DNA from: Algoriphagus sp.
GTDB taxonomy: Bacteria; Bacteroidota; Bacteroidia; Cytophagales; Cyclobacteriaceae
Assembly: GCA_018336015.1 (NCBI GenBank)
Contig: JAGXQZ010000071.1
Coordinates: 1 to 64,000 of the forward strand
DNA length: 64,000 nt
Direction of reading: 5' to 3'
A model generated the notes under the pieces. That model had not been told where the DNA came from and ran no database searches. It saw only the letters and a program-made list of their open reading frames with translations. A program made the position numbers and the translations under genes. Below are positions 23,196-31,970 of the stretch, piece by piece. The number at the start of each line of letters is the position of its first letter. Position 1 is the stretch's first letter.

Positions 23196-25457
23196 TTAGT
23201 CTATAATTCTGAGCTTGGCAAAGCTAAGCAATAATGTTTTCTCGCCAAAATGCTCAAAATCAATGGTTGCTTTTTTGTTAAGGCCTTCGGTTTCAATTTT
23301 TTGGACTTTACCAAAACCAAACTTCGGATGCTCTACCAATTGGCCTGCCTGGAGGTTGTTGGTATTGCTGGGTTTGAAATCAGGGCTTGGGGAATGGATT
23401 TTCAAGGTAGAAGCAGGTCTGGTTTCAGGCTGTTTTTTGATTCCAATGAATCCCTGAGCTCCCGGTAGTCCTTCTCGCCGGAGTGCGCCCGGCATTTCTT
23501 TGGTGGCAGACATCCGCTTGTTGACCTTGATGGTCGCCGGGTCCACTTCTTCCAAAAATCGGCTGGGTTCACAGTTGAGCAAGCGTCCAAATCGGTAGCG
23601 AGTCAGTGCATAGGTCAGGTAAAGCTTGTCCATCGCCCGTGTGGAGGCCACGTAAAATAAGCGCCGTTCCTCTTCCAAGTCTTCTCTGCTCTGCATCATC
23701 ATCTGGGATGGGAAAAGATCCTCCTCCATTCCTACAACAAATACCTGCTTAAACTCCAATCCCTTGGAAGCATGAATAGTCATCAAGGTGATGGCGTCAG
23801 TCTGGTCTTTGTCTTGATCGTTGTCGGTCAAGAGGGCGATTTCCTGGAGAAAAGCACCCAGGCTCTTGTCTTCATTTTCAGGATTGTCTACATACTCCTT
23901 GATTGCGTTGAGCAATTCCTGGACGTTTTCGTATCGGTTGAGTCCTTCGATGGTTTTGTCCTCGTAGAGCTCGCGCAAAAGTCCACTTTGCTTGGCGACT
24001 GAGCTTGCGGCTTCAAAGGCATCTTTTCGCTCGATCTCGATCTGGAAAGCTTTGATCATTGTCGAAAAATCATCCACGGAACTGCCGGCTTTTCCACCCA
24101 AAAAGCTGTGGGCATTTTGTACCACGTCCCAAAGTGGAATGTCGTGCTCGTATGCGGAAACCAATATTTTCTCCACTGAAGTATCTCCAATTCCCCGCTT
24201 GGGGTAGTTGATGATCCGCTTGAATGCTTCCTCATCGGCTGGATTGACTGCAAAACGAAGGTAGGCCATCAGGTCTTTGATTTCTTTTCTCTGGTAGAAA
24301 GAAAGGCCACCGACGATTTTGTAGGTCAGGTTCATTTTGCGAAGTGCTTCCTCGATTGCTCTGGACTGGGAGTTGGTTCGGTAGAGGATGGCAAAGTCGC
24401 TGTTGTTCAGCTTTTTGTTGTTTCGCTCTTCAAAAATGGTGTGAGCTACTATACGTCCTTCCTCATTGTCTGAGGTAGCTTTGATGAGCTCGATCAGGTC
24501 ACCGTCGGGGTTGGAGGTCCAAACGGTTTTTTTGAGCTGAGCTTTGTTTTTGTCAATGATCGAGTTGGCGGCTTCGACGATGGTCTTGGTGGAGCGGTAG
24601 TTTTGCTCAAGTTTGACCACAAACAGATCGGGATAATCCTTTTCGAAGTTGAGGATGTTTTGGATGTCCGCTCCGCGAAAGGCGTAGATACTTTGGGCAT
24701 CATCACCCACCACGCAGATGTTTTGGTGGACAGCAGCAAGTTTTTTGGTAATCAGGTATTGGGAAATGTTGGTGTCCTGAAACTCGTCCACCATCACGTA
24801 TTTGAAGCGCTGTTGGTATTTATTGAGCACATCGAGGTGATCACGGAAAAGTACATTGGTATTGAAAAGCAGGTCGTCAAAGTCCATCGCGCCGGCTTTG
24901 AACAGGCGCTCTTGGTATTTTTGATAGATCTCACCCATTCTTGGCTTTTGCGCAGCTTCATCATCTGCTTTGACAAAAGGATCATTCTGATAGGTCTGCC
25001 AAGAAATCAGTCGGTTTTTGGCTCCTGAGATTCGGGAAAGCACCACACTCGGCTTGTAGACCTTGTCATCTAGCCGCATTTCCTTGACGAGGGTACGGAT
25101 CAGTGATTTGGAATCGTCGGTGTCGTAGATGGTGAAATTGGAAGGATAGCCGATTTTGTCAGATTCTACGCGGAGAATCTTGGCGAAAATGGAATGGAAG
25201 GTTCCCATCCAGGTATTTCTAGCCTCTAGACCGACGAGTTTTTCGATCCGATGCTTCATTTCTGCCGCCGCCTTGTTGGTAAAAGTCAGCGAAAGGATAT
25301 TAAAAGGATCGATCCCTTTGGAGTAAATCAGGTGCGCAATGCGGTAGGTGAGCACCCGGGTTTTGCCCGAACCAGCACCTGCAATGATCATTACGGGTCC
25401 GTCGGTTTGCTCTACGGCCTGTCGCTGTGGGGGATTGAGTTCCTGTAGGTAATCCAT
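23196..25457 (-). CDS. UvrD/PcrA-type DNA helicase (SF1A)
   Basis: 753 residues from the ATG at 25457 (MDYLQELNPPQRQAVEQTDG); an earlier in-frame start at 25487 adds ten residues and is not supported. SF1 motifs: Q-motif LNPPQRQAV, Walker A GAGSGKT, motif Ia LSLTFTNKAA, motif II DEFQDTN, motif III GDDAQSIYAFRGAD, motif IV LEQNYRS, motif V TIHASKGLEFKQVFVVG and motif VI RRLFYVASTRAM. The C-terminal region carries the Tudor-like segment that in PcrA contacts RNA polymerase (VEHPKFGFGKV). It unwinds DNA 3'-5' in repair and replication. It precedes DUF4290 and murA in the same direction. Confidence 0.94.
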   Translation of the reverse strand: MDYLQELNPPQRQAVEQTDGPVMIIAGAGSGKTRVLTYRIAHLIYSKGIDPFNILSLTFTNKAAAEMKHRIEKLVGLEARNTWMGTFHSIFAKILRVESDKIGYPSNFTIYDTDDSKSLIRTLVKEMRLDDKVYKPSVVLSRISGAKNRLISWQTYQNDPFVKADDEAAQKPRMGEIYQKYQERLFKAGAMDFDDLLFNTNVLFRDHLDVLNKYQQRFKYVMVDEFQDTNISQYLITKKLAAVHQNICVVGDDAQSIYAFRGADIQNILNFEKDYPDLFVVKLEQNYRSTKTIVEAANSIIDKNKAQLKKTVWTSNPDGDLIELIKATSDNEEGRIVAHTIFEERNNKKLNNSDFAILYRTNSQSRAIEEALRKMNLTYKIVGGLSFYQRKEIKDLMAYLRFAVNPADEEAFKRIINYPKRGIGDTSVEKILVSAYEHDIPLWDVVQNAHSFLGGKAGSSVDDFSTMIKAFQIEIERKDAFEAASSVAKQSGLLRELYEDKTIEGLNRYENVQELLNAIKEYVDNPENEDKSLGAFLQEIALLTDNDQDKDQTDAITLMTIHASKGLEFKQVFVVGMEEDLFPSQMMMQSREDLEEERRLFYVASTRAMDKLYLTYALTRYRFGRLLNCEPSRFLEEVDPATIKVNKRMSATKEMPGALRREGLPGAQGFIGIKKQPETRPASTLKIHSPSPDFKPSNTNNLQAGQLVEHPKFGFGKVQKIETEGLNKKATIDFEHFGEKTLLLSFAKLRIID

Positions 25458-25663
25458 TTTTTTTAAGATACTAGACAAAAGAAGCAAGACACTAGATTGT
25501 TTTTCGGGTGTTTCGCTTGTGATTTATTTCCTTTTTAAAAGGTATTTAGATTCCATTTAATTCAGCGCTAGCAGGTGATCAAAAGAGCTTAATTTTTGCG
25601 TGAGTTGAAAGCTAGCTACTTCCAGACTTCCTCTCTTTCTAACTCCCCTACTTCCAATCTTCC

Positions 25664-26500
25664 TTACAACTTCCAGCGCTTGTGACTCCAAAGGTACAAG
25701 TCTGGTTGGAGGTGGATGTTTTTTTCCAAGCGATCACAAAAAGCATCGGTGATGCTATGTGCTGCATGCGCTGCGTAGGGGCCTTTCGAAAGGAGTTCGT
25801 ATGTGGCTTGGTAGTGGCCTCTTCCTTTTTTGGTGATTTCACCAAAGTAAACCGGGAGGTCCATGCTTTTGGCAATGTTTTCAGCGCCTTCAAAAAAATG
25901 TGCAGGACGGTTCAGGAAGGACCTTTGATAGCGGGTTGCTCTATTTGTAGGGCGTTGATCTGCAGCTAATTGTACTACGCGATGCTGTTCTACAAGCGTT
26001 TTCATCGTGTTTTTAAAGTCTCTTTTCTCCGTAATAGTATTTCCGAAGCGAGTTCGTGCCTGGTACATGAGTTTGTTAAAAAATGGGTTGTTGATCTTCA
26101 AGTATACCCCTTCCGAAGGTACTTTACTGAGCACGGCTGCTTGCTGAAGTCCCAATTCCCAATTGAAAAAGTGACCGGCGAGTAACAAGACACTCTTCCC
26201 GTTTTTCACTTCCTGGTCGAGCAGATCTTGATTAGTAATGGTAAACCTTTTGGAAAGTTCGGCTTTGGAGATCGTGATGGATTTGATGGTTTCGGCGATG
26301 GAGTCTGTGAAATTTCGATAAAACCGGTTGCGGATCGCTTTTCTTTCTTTTTCTGTTTTTTCCGGAAAAGCATGGAACAGATTCTCATCGATAACGTGTT
26401 TGCGGTAGCGGATGACATACCTGGCTAAGAGGTAAAGTACGTCTGAAAAAAGGTAAAGTATCCCTAGTGGTAGCCGGGAAAATAGCTTGAAGAAAAGCAT
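25664..26500 (-). CDS. Lysophospholipid acyltransferase family protein (LpxL/HtrB-like lipid A acyltransferase)
   Basis: 278 residues. An N-terminal membrane anchor (LFSRLPLGILYLFSDVLYLL) is followed by the family pattern: LLAGHFFNWELG carries the H-x(4)-[DE] catalytic motif (His and Glu), and RPTNRATRYQRSFLNRPAHFFEGAE matches the substrate-binding motif with the conserved P-x-x-F-x-x-G region. The enzyme transfers a secondary acyl chain to lipid A, or to an ornithine/phospholipid-like lipid, on the inner membrane. About 176 non-coding bases separate it from uvrD; it diverges from the ECF sigma gene. The gap 25458-25663 contains only simple AT-rich sequence with repeated ACTTCC runs. Confidence 0.88.
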   Translation of the reverse strand: MLFFKLFSRLPLGILYLFSDVLYLLARYVIRYRKHVIDENLFHAFPEKTEKERKAIRNRFYRNFTDSIAETIKSITISKAELSKRFTITNQDLLDQEVKNGKSVLLLAGHFFNWELGLQQAAVLSKVPSEGVYLKINNPFFNKLMYQARTRFGNTITEKRDFKNTMKTLVEQHRVVQLAADQRPTNRATRYQRSFLNRPAHFFEGAENIAKSMDLPVYFGEITKKGRGHYQATYELLSKGPYAAHAAHSITDAFCDRLEKNIHLQPDLYLWSHKRWKL

Positions 26501-26612
26501 GCGTCTGGTTTGGATTGGGAAAATTGCTCCGTACCTGGAGCGATATCAGGTACAAAATAAACGAAAAGGAGGGAAATGGGACGGGAATCTAGGTATAATT
26601 TAGGGCAATGAT

Positions 26613-26620
26613 TACTTTTG
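26613..26620 (+). promoter_or_regulatory. Putative -7 element close to the ECF sigma start codon
   Basis: TACTTTTG is an exact match to TAnnTTTG, six bases before the ATG at 26627. No good -33 TTTG was found at the right distance, so this is a weak call. Confidence 0.35.
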
Positions 26621-26626
26621 GTGCTT

Positions 26627-27226
26627 ATGTCTGAAGTACAGCGAAGGAAATATTCACAGGAAGAAAAGTCGGCCGTCTTTGATGGGGAATTTATGCCCCA
26701 CATCGATTCTATGTACAACTTTGCCTTTCGACTCACCTTTGATGAGGACGATGCCAAGGATCTGGTACAGGATACCTACATGAAGGCCTTCCGTTTTATC
26801 AATTCCTTTGAGCAGGGGACCAATGCGAAGGCATGGCTTTTTCGGATCCTCAAAAACAGCTTCATCAACGAATACCGAAGGAAGAGCAAGCAGCCTGCGA
26901 AGGTAGATTATCAGGAAGTAGAAACTTTCTACAACTCGGATGATGTTGACTACCAAAGTACTACTGATCTACGGGCAGAGTCTGTTAAGGATATGCTTGG
27001 TGACGAGATTTCCAATGCGCTCAATTCCTTGGCGGTGGACTTTCGTACGGTGATCATTCTGGCTGACCTGGAAGGATTCACCTATGAAGAAATGGCGAAG
27101 ATTCTTGATATCCCCATCGGGACGGTAAGGTCTAGACTTCACCGAGCTCGAAATCTCTTGAAGGATAAATTAAAAGGCTATGCCCAATCAATGGGCTACA
27201 ATACGGACGAAGAGGAGGAAGAATAA
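26627..27226 (+). CDS. ECF-type RNA polymerase sigma factor
   Basis: 199 residues from the ATG at 26627 (MSEVQRRKY); a TTG nine bases earlier is not needed. Region 2 shows MYNFAFRLTFDEDDAKDLVQDTYMKAFRFI, with AKAWLFRILKNSFINEYRR, the helices that contact the -10 element. Region 4 shows LNSLAVDFRTVIILADLEGFTYEEMAKILDIPIGTVRSRLHRARNLLK, the helix-turn-helix that reads the -35 element. The C terminus is an acidic tail (TDEEEEE). It starts an operon with the anti-sigma gene ten bases downstream, then gmk and nadD. The layout is that of a stress-type sigma/anti-sigma pair of the RsrA/zinc-binding class. Confidence 0.94.
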   Translation: MSEVQRRKYSQEEKSAVFDGEFMPHIDSMYNFAFRLTFDEDDAKDLVQDTYMKAFRFINSFEQGTNAKAWLFRILKNSFINEYRRKSKQPAKVDYQEVETFYNSDDVDYQSTTDLRAESVKDMLGDEISNALNSLAVDFRTVIILADLEGFTYEEMAKILDIPIGTVRSRLHRARNLLKDKLKGYAQSMGYNTDEEEEE

Positions 27227-27236
27227 ACGATTACCT

Positions 27237-27509
27237 ATGGAAAACACAGATTTATCATCCGGAGAGCGGAAGCTGCAGTGCAGCGATGTAAGCAAATGCT
27301 TTCAGCTGCTGGAAAGTATCCTGGACGGAGAGTTGGGAGAAGAAGGAAAAGAGCTCCTGAAGCAAAAGTTGGATAAATGCCAGCCATGCTTCGAGCATTT
27401 TCACCTGGAGCAAGCCATCCGGGAGGTGCTAAAGACCAAATGCACCAAACAACCTTTACCAGAAAAATTGGCGGAATCGATCCGTCAAATGATCCAAGAC
27501 GTCCGATGA
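27237..27509 (+). CDS. Anti-sigma factor of the zf-HC2/RsrA type with Lys in place of zinc His
   Basis: 90 residues from the ATG at 27237. The central segment LESILDGELGEEGKELLKQKLDKCQPC matches the zinc-binding anti-sigma motif normally written H-x3-C-x2-C: Cys48 and Cys51 are present, but the His position is Lys44 (AAG at 27366-27368). Further Cys residues lie at 15, 21 and near 70. The protein presumably binds the sigma factor encoded just upstream and releases it on a redox signal. It overlaps gmk by four bases (ATGA), so gmk translation is coupled. Partner and location strongly support the assignment. Confidence 0.82.
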   Translation: MENTDLSSGERKLQCSDVSKCFQLLESILDGELGEEGKELLKQKLDKCQPCFEHFHLEQAIREVLKTKCTKQPLPEKLAESIRQMIQDVR

Positions 27510-28084
27510 GCAACCCTTCAGGCAAAGCCATTATCTTTTCTGCTCCCTCAGGATCAGGAAAAACCTCCCTTGTCAAACATTTGATTCAGCATGTGCCCAA
27601 TTTGGGATTTTCCATCTCGGCTTGTACCCGGGACAGAAGGGGAAGACATGAAGTGCATGGCAGAGACTATTACTTTTTGAGCATCGAGGAATTCAAGCAA
27701 AAAATTGATGAAGACGCCTTCGTAGAATGGGAAGAGGTGTATGAAGGTAATTTTTACGGCACCCTGAAAGAAGAGGTGCAGCGCATTTGGGACAGTGGTA
27801 AAGCAGTTATTTTTGATGTGGATGTGAAAGGTGGATTGGCTCTGAAAAAGTATTTCGGAGAGCAAGCTTTGGCCATTTTTGTAAAAGTTCCGTCTATGGA
27901 AGTGCTCGCTTCCCGACTCAATGACCGGGGCACAGAAACTCCCGAATCCCTTTCCCGACGAATTTATAAAGCCAAGTTTGAGATGACCTTTGAGCCGCAG
28001 TTTGATGTCACCATTTTGAATGATGATTTCGAGCGCTCTTCGGCAGAGACGGTAAACTTGGTCTCTGAGTTTTTGGCAAAGTAA
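27506..28084 (+). CDS. gmk: Guanylate kinase
   Basis: 192 residues from the ATG at 27506; the reading frame is open further upstream but that region overlaps the anti-sigma gene. The P-loop is SAPSGSGKTSL (residues 12-22). The GMP-binding part includes SISACTRDRRGRHEVHGRDYYFLS and FVEWEEVYEGNFYGT; FDVDVKGGLALKK is the second core motif. It phosphorylates GMP to GDP with ATP in the cytoplasm. It is third gene of the sigma/anti-sigma/gmk/nadD operon, overlapping the anti-sigma stop by four bases and ending two bases before nadD. Confidence 0.95.
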   Translation: MSNPSGKAIIFSAPSGSGKTSLVKHLIQHVPNLGFSISACTRDRRGRHEVHGRDYYFLSIEEFKQKIDEDAFVEWEEVYEGNFYGTLKEEVQRIWDSGKAVIFDVDVKGGLALKKYFGEQALAIFVKVPSMEVLASRLNDRGTETPESLSRRIYKAKFEMTFEPQFDVTILNDDFERSSAETVNLVSEFLAK

Positions 28085-28086
28085 TC

Positions 28087-28653
28087 ATGAAGATTGGGTT
28101 ATACTTTGGCAGTTTCAACCCGATCCACATTGGGCATTTGATTATTGCACAGACGATACGGGAGCGGAGTGGTCTGGACCAAGTATGGTTTGTGGTCAGT
28201 CCCCAAAACCCATTCAAAAGACAAGAATCACTTGCTCATGAACTCGACCGGCTTCGAATGGTCGAGCTGGCTGTGGAGGACAATTTCCATTTCCGTGCTT
28301 CAGACGTAGAGTTCCGAATGCCTAAACCGAGCTATACCATCGATACCCTGACTTATCTCAGCGATAAGCATCCGCAGCATCAGTTTTCACTTTTTATGGG
28401 TTCGGATAATCTCAAGCATTTTCATAAGTGGAAAAATCACCAAGCTATTCTCGATCAATACGACTTGCTTGTGTATCCTCGTCCAGGGGAATCGGATTTG
28501 CCCAACTATCCGCAAGCCAAACTGATCGATGCACCTTTGCTGGATATTTCAGCCACTTTTATTCGACAAGCTATTCAGTCAGGCTACTCGGTACGCTATC
28601 TCCTTCCCGAAAAAGTGGAACAATATATCCTGGACAAAAAGCTCTACAGGTAA
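28087..28653 (+). CDS. nadD: Nicotinate-nucleotide adenylyltransferase
   Basis: 188 residues. GLYFGSFNPIHIGHLIIA (residues 4-21) holds the nucleotidyltransferase motif with the conserved H-x-G-H; SPQNPFKRQ and SYTIDTLTYL are typical substrate contacts, and LLDISATFIRQAIQSG matches the family's ISSTxIR motif. It forms nicotinic acid adenine dinucleotide from NaMN and ATP in NAD synthesis. It follows gmk with a two-base gap and closes the operon; a strong terminator lies about 100 bases downstream. Confidence 0.95.
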   Translation: MKIGLYFGSFNPIHIGHLIIAQTIRERSGLDQVWFVVSPQNPFKRQESLAHELDRLRMVELAVEDNFHFRASDVEFRMPKPSYTIDTLTYLSDKHPQHQFSLFMGSDNLKHFHKWKNHQAILDQYDLLVYPRPGESDLPNYPQAKLIDAPLLDISATFIRQAIQSGYSVRYLLPEKVEQYILDKKLYR

Positions 28654-28751
28654 AACTATAACTTCGTAACTACCAGACTTAAATCGGTCTTTGAAAGCGG
28701 TCAATTCACTTTTTCTAAAATTCAAACCATCCAAAAAGACAATTCAAAAAA

Positions 28752-28785
28752 AAAATCCCCCGATGATTGTCCATCGGGGGATTTT
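28752..28785. terminator. Bidirectional terminator between nadD and the S9 peptidase
   Basis: AAAATCCCCCGATG / CATCGGGGGATTTT, a perfect 14-base stem with a six-base loop and T-runs on both strands. It ends nadD (plus) and the convergent peptidase gene (minus). Confidence 0.9.
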
Positions 28786-28813
28786 CATTTTTCAGCTTTC
28801 TGATTTCAGCTTT

Positions 28814-31738
28814 CTAGAAGGCTCTTTCCTCCAGGTGTTCACCCAATTTCAGTCTAGGTACACCCTTGCTCATCCATTCAGGGGCAGGGAGACCTTTCAA
28901 GTGGTGATCGAAAAACTCCATCATTCGCACACTATAATCTTTGCGGTTTTCGAGTTTGCCTAGGCCGTGATTTTCACCAAGGTATTGCACCATGATCACT
29001 GGCTTTTTTAATCTTCGCAGCGCATTGTAGTATTCCACGCCTTGGGTAAAGTCCACTGCACCGTCTTTGTCATTGTGAAGCACGAGTAGTGGCGTCTGTA
29101 CATTTTTCACATGGTAGATCGGGCTGTTGCGCTCGTAAGCCTCCCAGTTTTCCCATGGGCCACCAAAGAACCTTCCCTGAGATGCTTCGAAGATGGACAT
29201 GTTTCCGCCACCGGAGTTCCAGTAGATCAGGTCGTACATGGAGATCATGTTGGTAAGGGGTGCACCGGCCGCTGCGGCTTTGAAGCGAGTAGTCTGGGTG
29301 ATGAGGAAGGAAGTTTGGTAACCACCCCAGCTGTGTCCGTGAAGTCCCATTTTGTTTTCATCGATCACCCCGGTTTTTATCGCGGCATCGACCGCAGGCA
29401 GTACTGCCCATACGGCTGACATTCCTGGATCATCCATTTTGTACACGATATCTGGAATCAGTACCGCGTAACCATTGCTGGTGTAAAGAGAAGGGCTCCA
29501 ACCTGTACCACTGTAGCCTGGATTAGACCAATTGTGGAGGGTTTGAGAGAGTTTTTCGTAGTAATACACCACGGTAGGGTACTTTTGGCCTTCCACATAT
29601 CCTGCAGGTAGGAAAAGTGCAGCCTGTAGCGAATCACCTTTGGCAGTCACATAATCGATCAGTTTAACTCCGGTGGACCATGCAAATTTTCCTGCGTCAG
29701 GAGCGTTTTCGGTGACCTGCTTGGCATTGGCCAGGGTGGCATCAGTCAGGTAAACCTGGGTAGGTTGATTGAATTTTTCTTTGGTAAAGGTGTAGACCGC
29801 AGCCTTTTTAGCCTTGGTTAAGCCTTGGATGTTGGCATCTTCCCATAGCAGTGTTTTGGCACCTGCTGTGAGGCCTGACTTGGCAGGACTTAGTGTAGCA
29901 AAACCACTCTTCTTCGTGTTTTCGCCATAAGTACGCAGGTACACCGTCTTGGTCAAGTCGATTCCTTTTTCATCCGAATCTAAGCTGATGCGGTATTGAT
30001 AGCGGATTTTTTCCTTCTTCCCATTTTGAGTCAGGTTAAGTGGAGTTTCCTTGGCTGACATGGGGATTTGCCAGATATCCCAACCGTCACGCACGAGTAC
30101 ATAGCGGCTGTCACTGCTCCATCCGAGTGGATTGTAGAGTGGCTTGATCACGTTGTGATCGTCTTCCACGTCTACCATACTTACAGGCAGTTTTTCGGTG
30201 AGGTTGGTGTGGGTTTTAGCCGTGATGTCATAGACGTAGAAATGTCCGTCTTTTCCATAGAGCAGCTTTTTGCCGTCAGTAGAAGGTCGCGGCATGGAGG
30301 CAAAAGAAGGCTGGTAAAACTTCTCGAAAAGGGGAGTTTTGGCCCCTGTTTTCAAATCCACGATAAAATAATCTCGGTACGTTTGACCGTTGAGATTGAT
30401 GTCGAGTTCGTAGGCTTGCTGATCCGATCCCAAGGCAAACTGCTGGTAAGGCAGTAGGCTGAGATCCCGCATGCTGCTGTCCTGCAGGGCAAAGTGCTTT
30501 TTGCCTGTGACATCATACATGGCCCAGAAGCTGTAGGTTTTATCCATGTTTTCCATCACTTGCTGACGGGATTGGAGGCGGTCATCATTCCAGTGCCAGA
30601 TGGTCATTTCCGGCTTTTTGGCATCGTTGGCTTTCTTGTCGTCTAATTTGGATGAGTTGAGTTTGCCGATGGCTTTTTGCAGGTCAGCGATCGACTTGAT
30701 GGTCGTATCAGCCATGATCTTGGCCAGGTTTTCAGATTCAGCCAGTTTGAGTGAATCGGTGTTTGTTTCCTTTTTTGGGCTTTCTTTTTCTGCCAAAACC
30801 AAAGGATGAATGCCGTAGAAAAGGCGTGTCAGATCCTCTGACCACATTGGGCGGCGATTGGGGCTGATGGTATATTTCTGATCAAAGCCGGTCGAGTCTT
30901 TTGCTGGCTCATATAGGGTTACCTGAGGATTAGAAAGGTTTTTTACGCCTAATACTGCCCCTTTGTCCTGCTTGTATTTCTTGTCCTTCTTCATTTTCAG
31001 AGCAGCAAAAGCTTCCCCTTTTTCCGTCCAATTGATGCTCTGATAGCCAGCCTCATCTGAATCCAGTACCTGGATGGAGTTGCTTGCCATGGTGAGAAGA
31101 TACAGGCCATTTCCTTGAGAATTGGCCGCATCGACGGAGTAGGCGAGGTGAGTGCCTGCTTTGTTTGCCGCATGTTCACGCACATTGCCGAGGTTTTGAG
31201 ATTTGCCGGTGGCAAGGTGGTAGATCAGGAGATCAGAGCCTTTAGCATCCCCGTTTCCTTCTTTGGGCAGCGTGATGACGAGGTGAGAGGCGGCCTCGTT
31301 GTTGAATGAAAATCCACTGACTCCTTCAAACGTCTTTTTGTCCTCACTGCCGAGTTTGATCAAGTGGAGTTTTTCCTTGAGGGGCTTGCCTTTGGCCTTT
31401 TCGTTGGCTTGCTTTTCGGCAAACTTGGGGTATTCCTTGAAGGCGATCCACTGGCTGTTTTCGCTGAATTCGAAGCTGGCAAAGCTGGCATTTCCGATCG
31501 AAAAGGACTTTTTGCTAGCCGGATCAGCGGTTTTTTGGAGGATCAGTTCACCATCCGCTTCGATTCCGGTAAGGACATAGGCCAACCATTGACCGTCGGG
31601 CGAAAGCTTGTATCCTCCGCTGGGCATGGATTTCCAGGTGGCCACGTCTTTCCAGGACATGGGTTTGGGTGCATCTTGGGCAAATGCCACCTGAACGGTC
31701 AGGGCAAAAAGCCAAAGAAGAAGTAGTTGTTTTCTCAT
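28814..31738 (-). CDS. S9-family prolyl oligopeptidase-type peptidase, secreted
   Basis: 974 residues from the ATG at 31738, which begins a signal peptide (MRKQLLLLWLFALTVQVAFA). The frame is open 55 codons further upstream but that part lacks any signal and was rejected. The N-terminal 650 residues form a beta-propeller-type region with repeated WxxDSRYVLVRDG-like strands. The C-terminal alpha/beta-hydrolase domain contains GLHGHSWGGYQTSFL with nucleophile Ser803, the acid in HNDKDGAVDF and the His in LGENHGLG. This is a periplasmic or exported dipeptidyl- or oligopeptidase. It converges on nadD and appears to be a single-gene unit. Confidence 0.9.
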   Translation of the reverse strand: MRKQLLLLWLFALTVQVAFAQDAPKPMSWKDVATWKSMPSGGYKLSPDGQWLAYVLTGIEADGELILQKTADPASKKSFSIGNASFASFEFSENSQWIAFKEYPKFAEKQANEKAKGKPLKEKLHLIKLGSEDKKTFEGVSGFSFNNEAASHLVITLPKEGNGDAKGSDLLIYHLATGKSQNLGNVREHAANKAGTHLAYSVDAANSQGNGLYLLTMASNSIQVLDSDEAGYQSINWTEKGEAFAALKMKKDKKYKQDKGAVLGVKNLSNPQVTLYEPAKDSTGFDQKYTISPNRRPMWSEDLTRLFYGIHPLVLAEKESPKKETNTDSLKLAESENLAKIMADTTIKSIADLQKAIGKLNSSKLDDKKANDAKKPEMTIWHWNDDRLQSRQQVMENMDKTYSFWAMYDVTGKKHFALQDSSMRDLSLLPYQQFALGSDQQAYELDINLNGQTYRDYFIVDLKTGAKTPLFEKFYQPSFASMPRPSTDGKKLLYGKDGHFYVYDITAKTHTNLTEKLPVSMVDVEDDHNVIKPLYNPLGWSSDSRYVLVRDGWDIWQIPMSAKETPLNLTQNGKKEKIRYQYRISLDSDEKGIDLTKTVYLRTYGENTKKSGFATLSPAKSGLTAGAKTLLWEDANIQGLTKAKKAAVYTFTKEKFNQPTQVYLTDATLANAKQVTENAPDAGKFAWSTGVKLIDYVTAKGDSLQAALFLPAGYVEGQKYPTVVYYYEKLSQTLHNWSNPGYSGTGWSPSLYTSNGYAVLIPDIVYKMDDPGMSAVWAVLPAVDAAIKTGVIDENKMGLHGHSWGGYQTSFLITQTTRFKAAAAGAPLTNMISMYDLIYWNSGGGNMSIFEASQGRFFGGPWENWEAYERNSPIYHVKNVQTPLLVLHNDKDGAVDFTQGVEYYNALRRLKKPVIMVQYLGENHGLGKLENRKDYSVRMMEFFDHHLKGLPAPEWMSKGVPRLKLGEHLEERAF

Positions 31739-31970
31739 GGTAAGTAGATTAGGTAGGGAAAATAAGGGATTTTTCTGGAGGTCAGTATGTAAATGTGATG
31801 GATCAGCAAAATCTGATGCTCTCAAAAAATAATGAATGGTCGGACTTTTTATAAAAAGCTGTTTTGGAAAATGCTGAGTAAAAAGAAAGTTTAGGTAGGG
31901 CAATTAGAAATTATTCCAGCATCTACTGAAAAGTGACTTCCTAAAAATCCTGAGCTGAACCAGAACTTTC

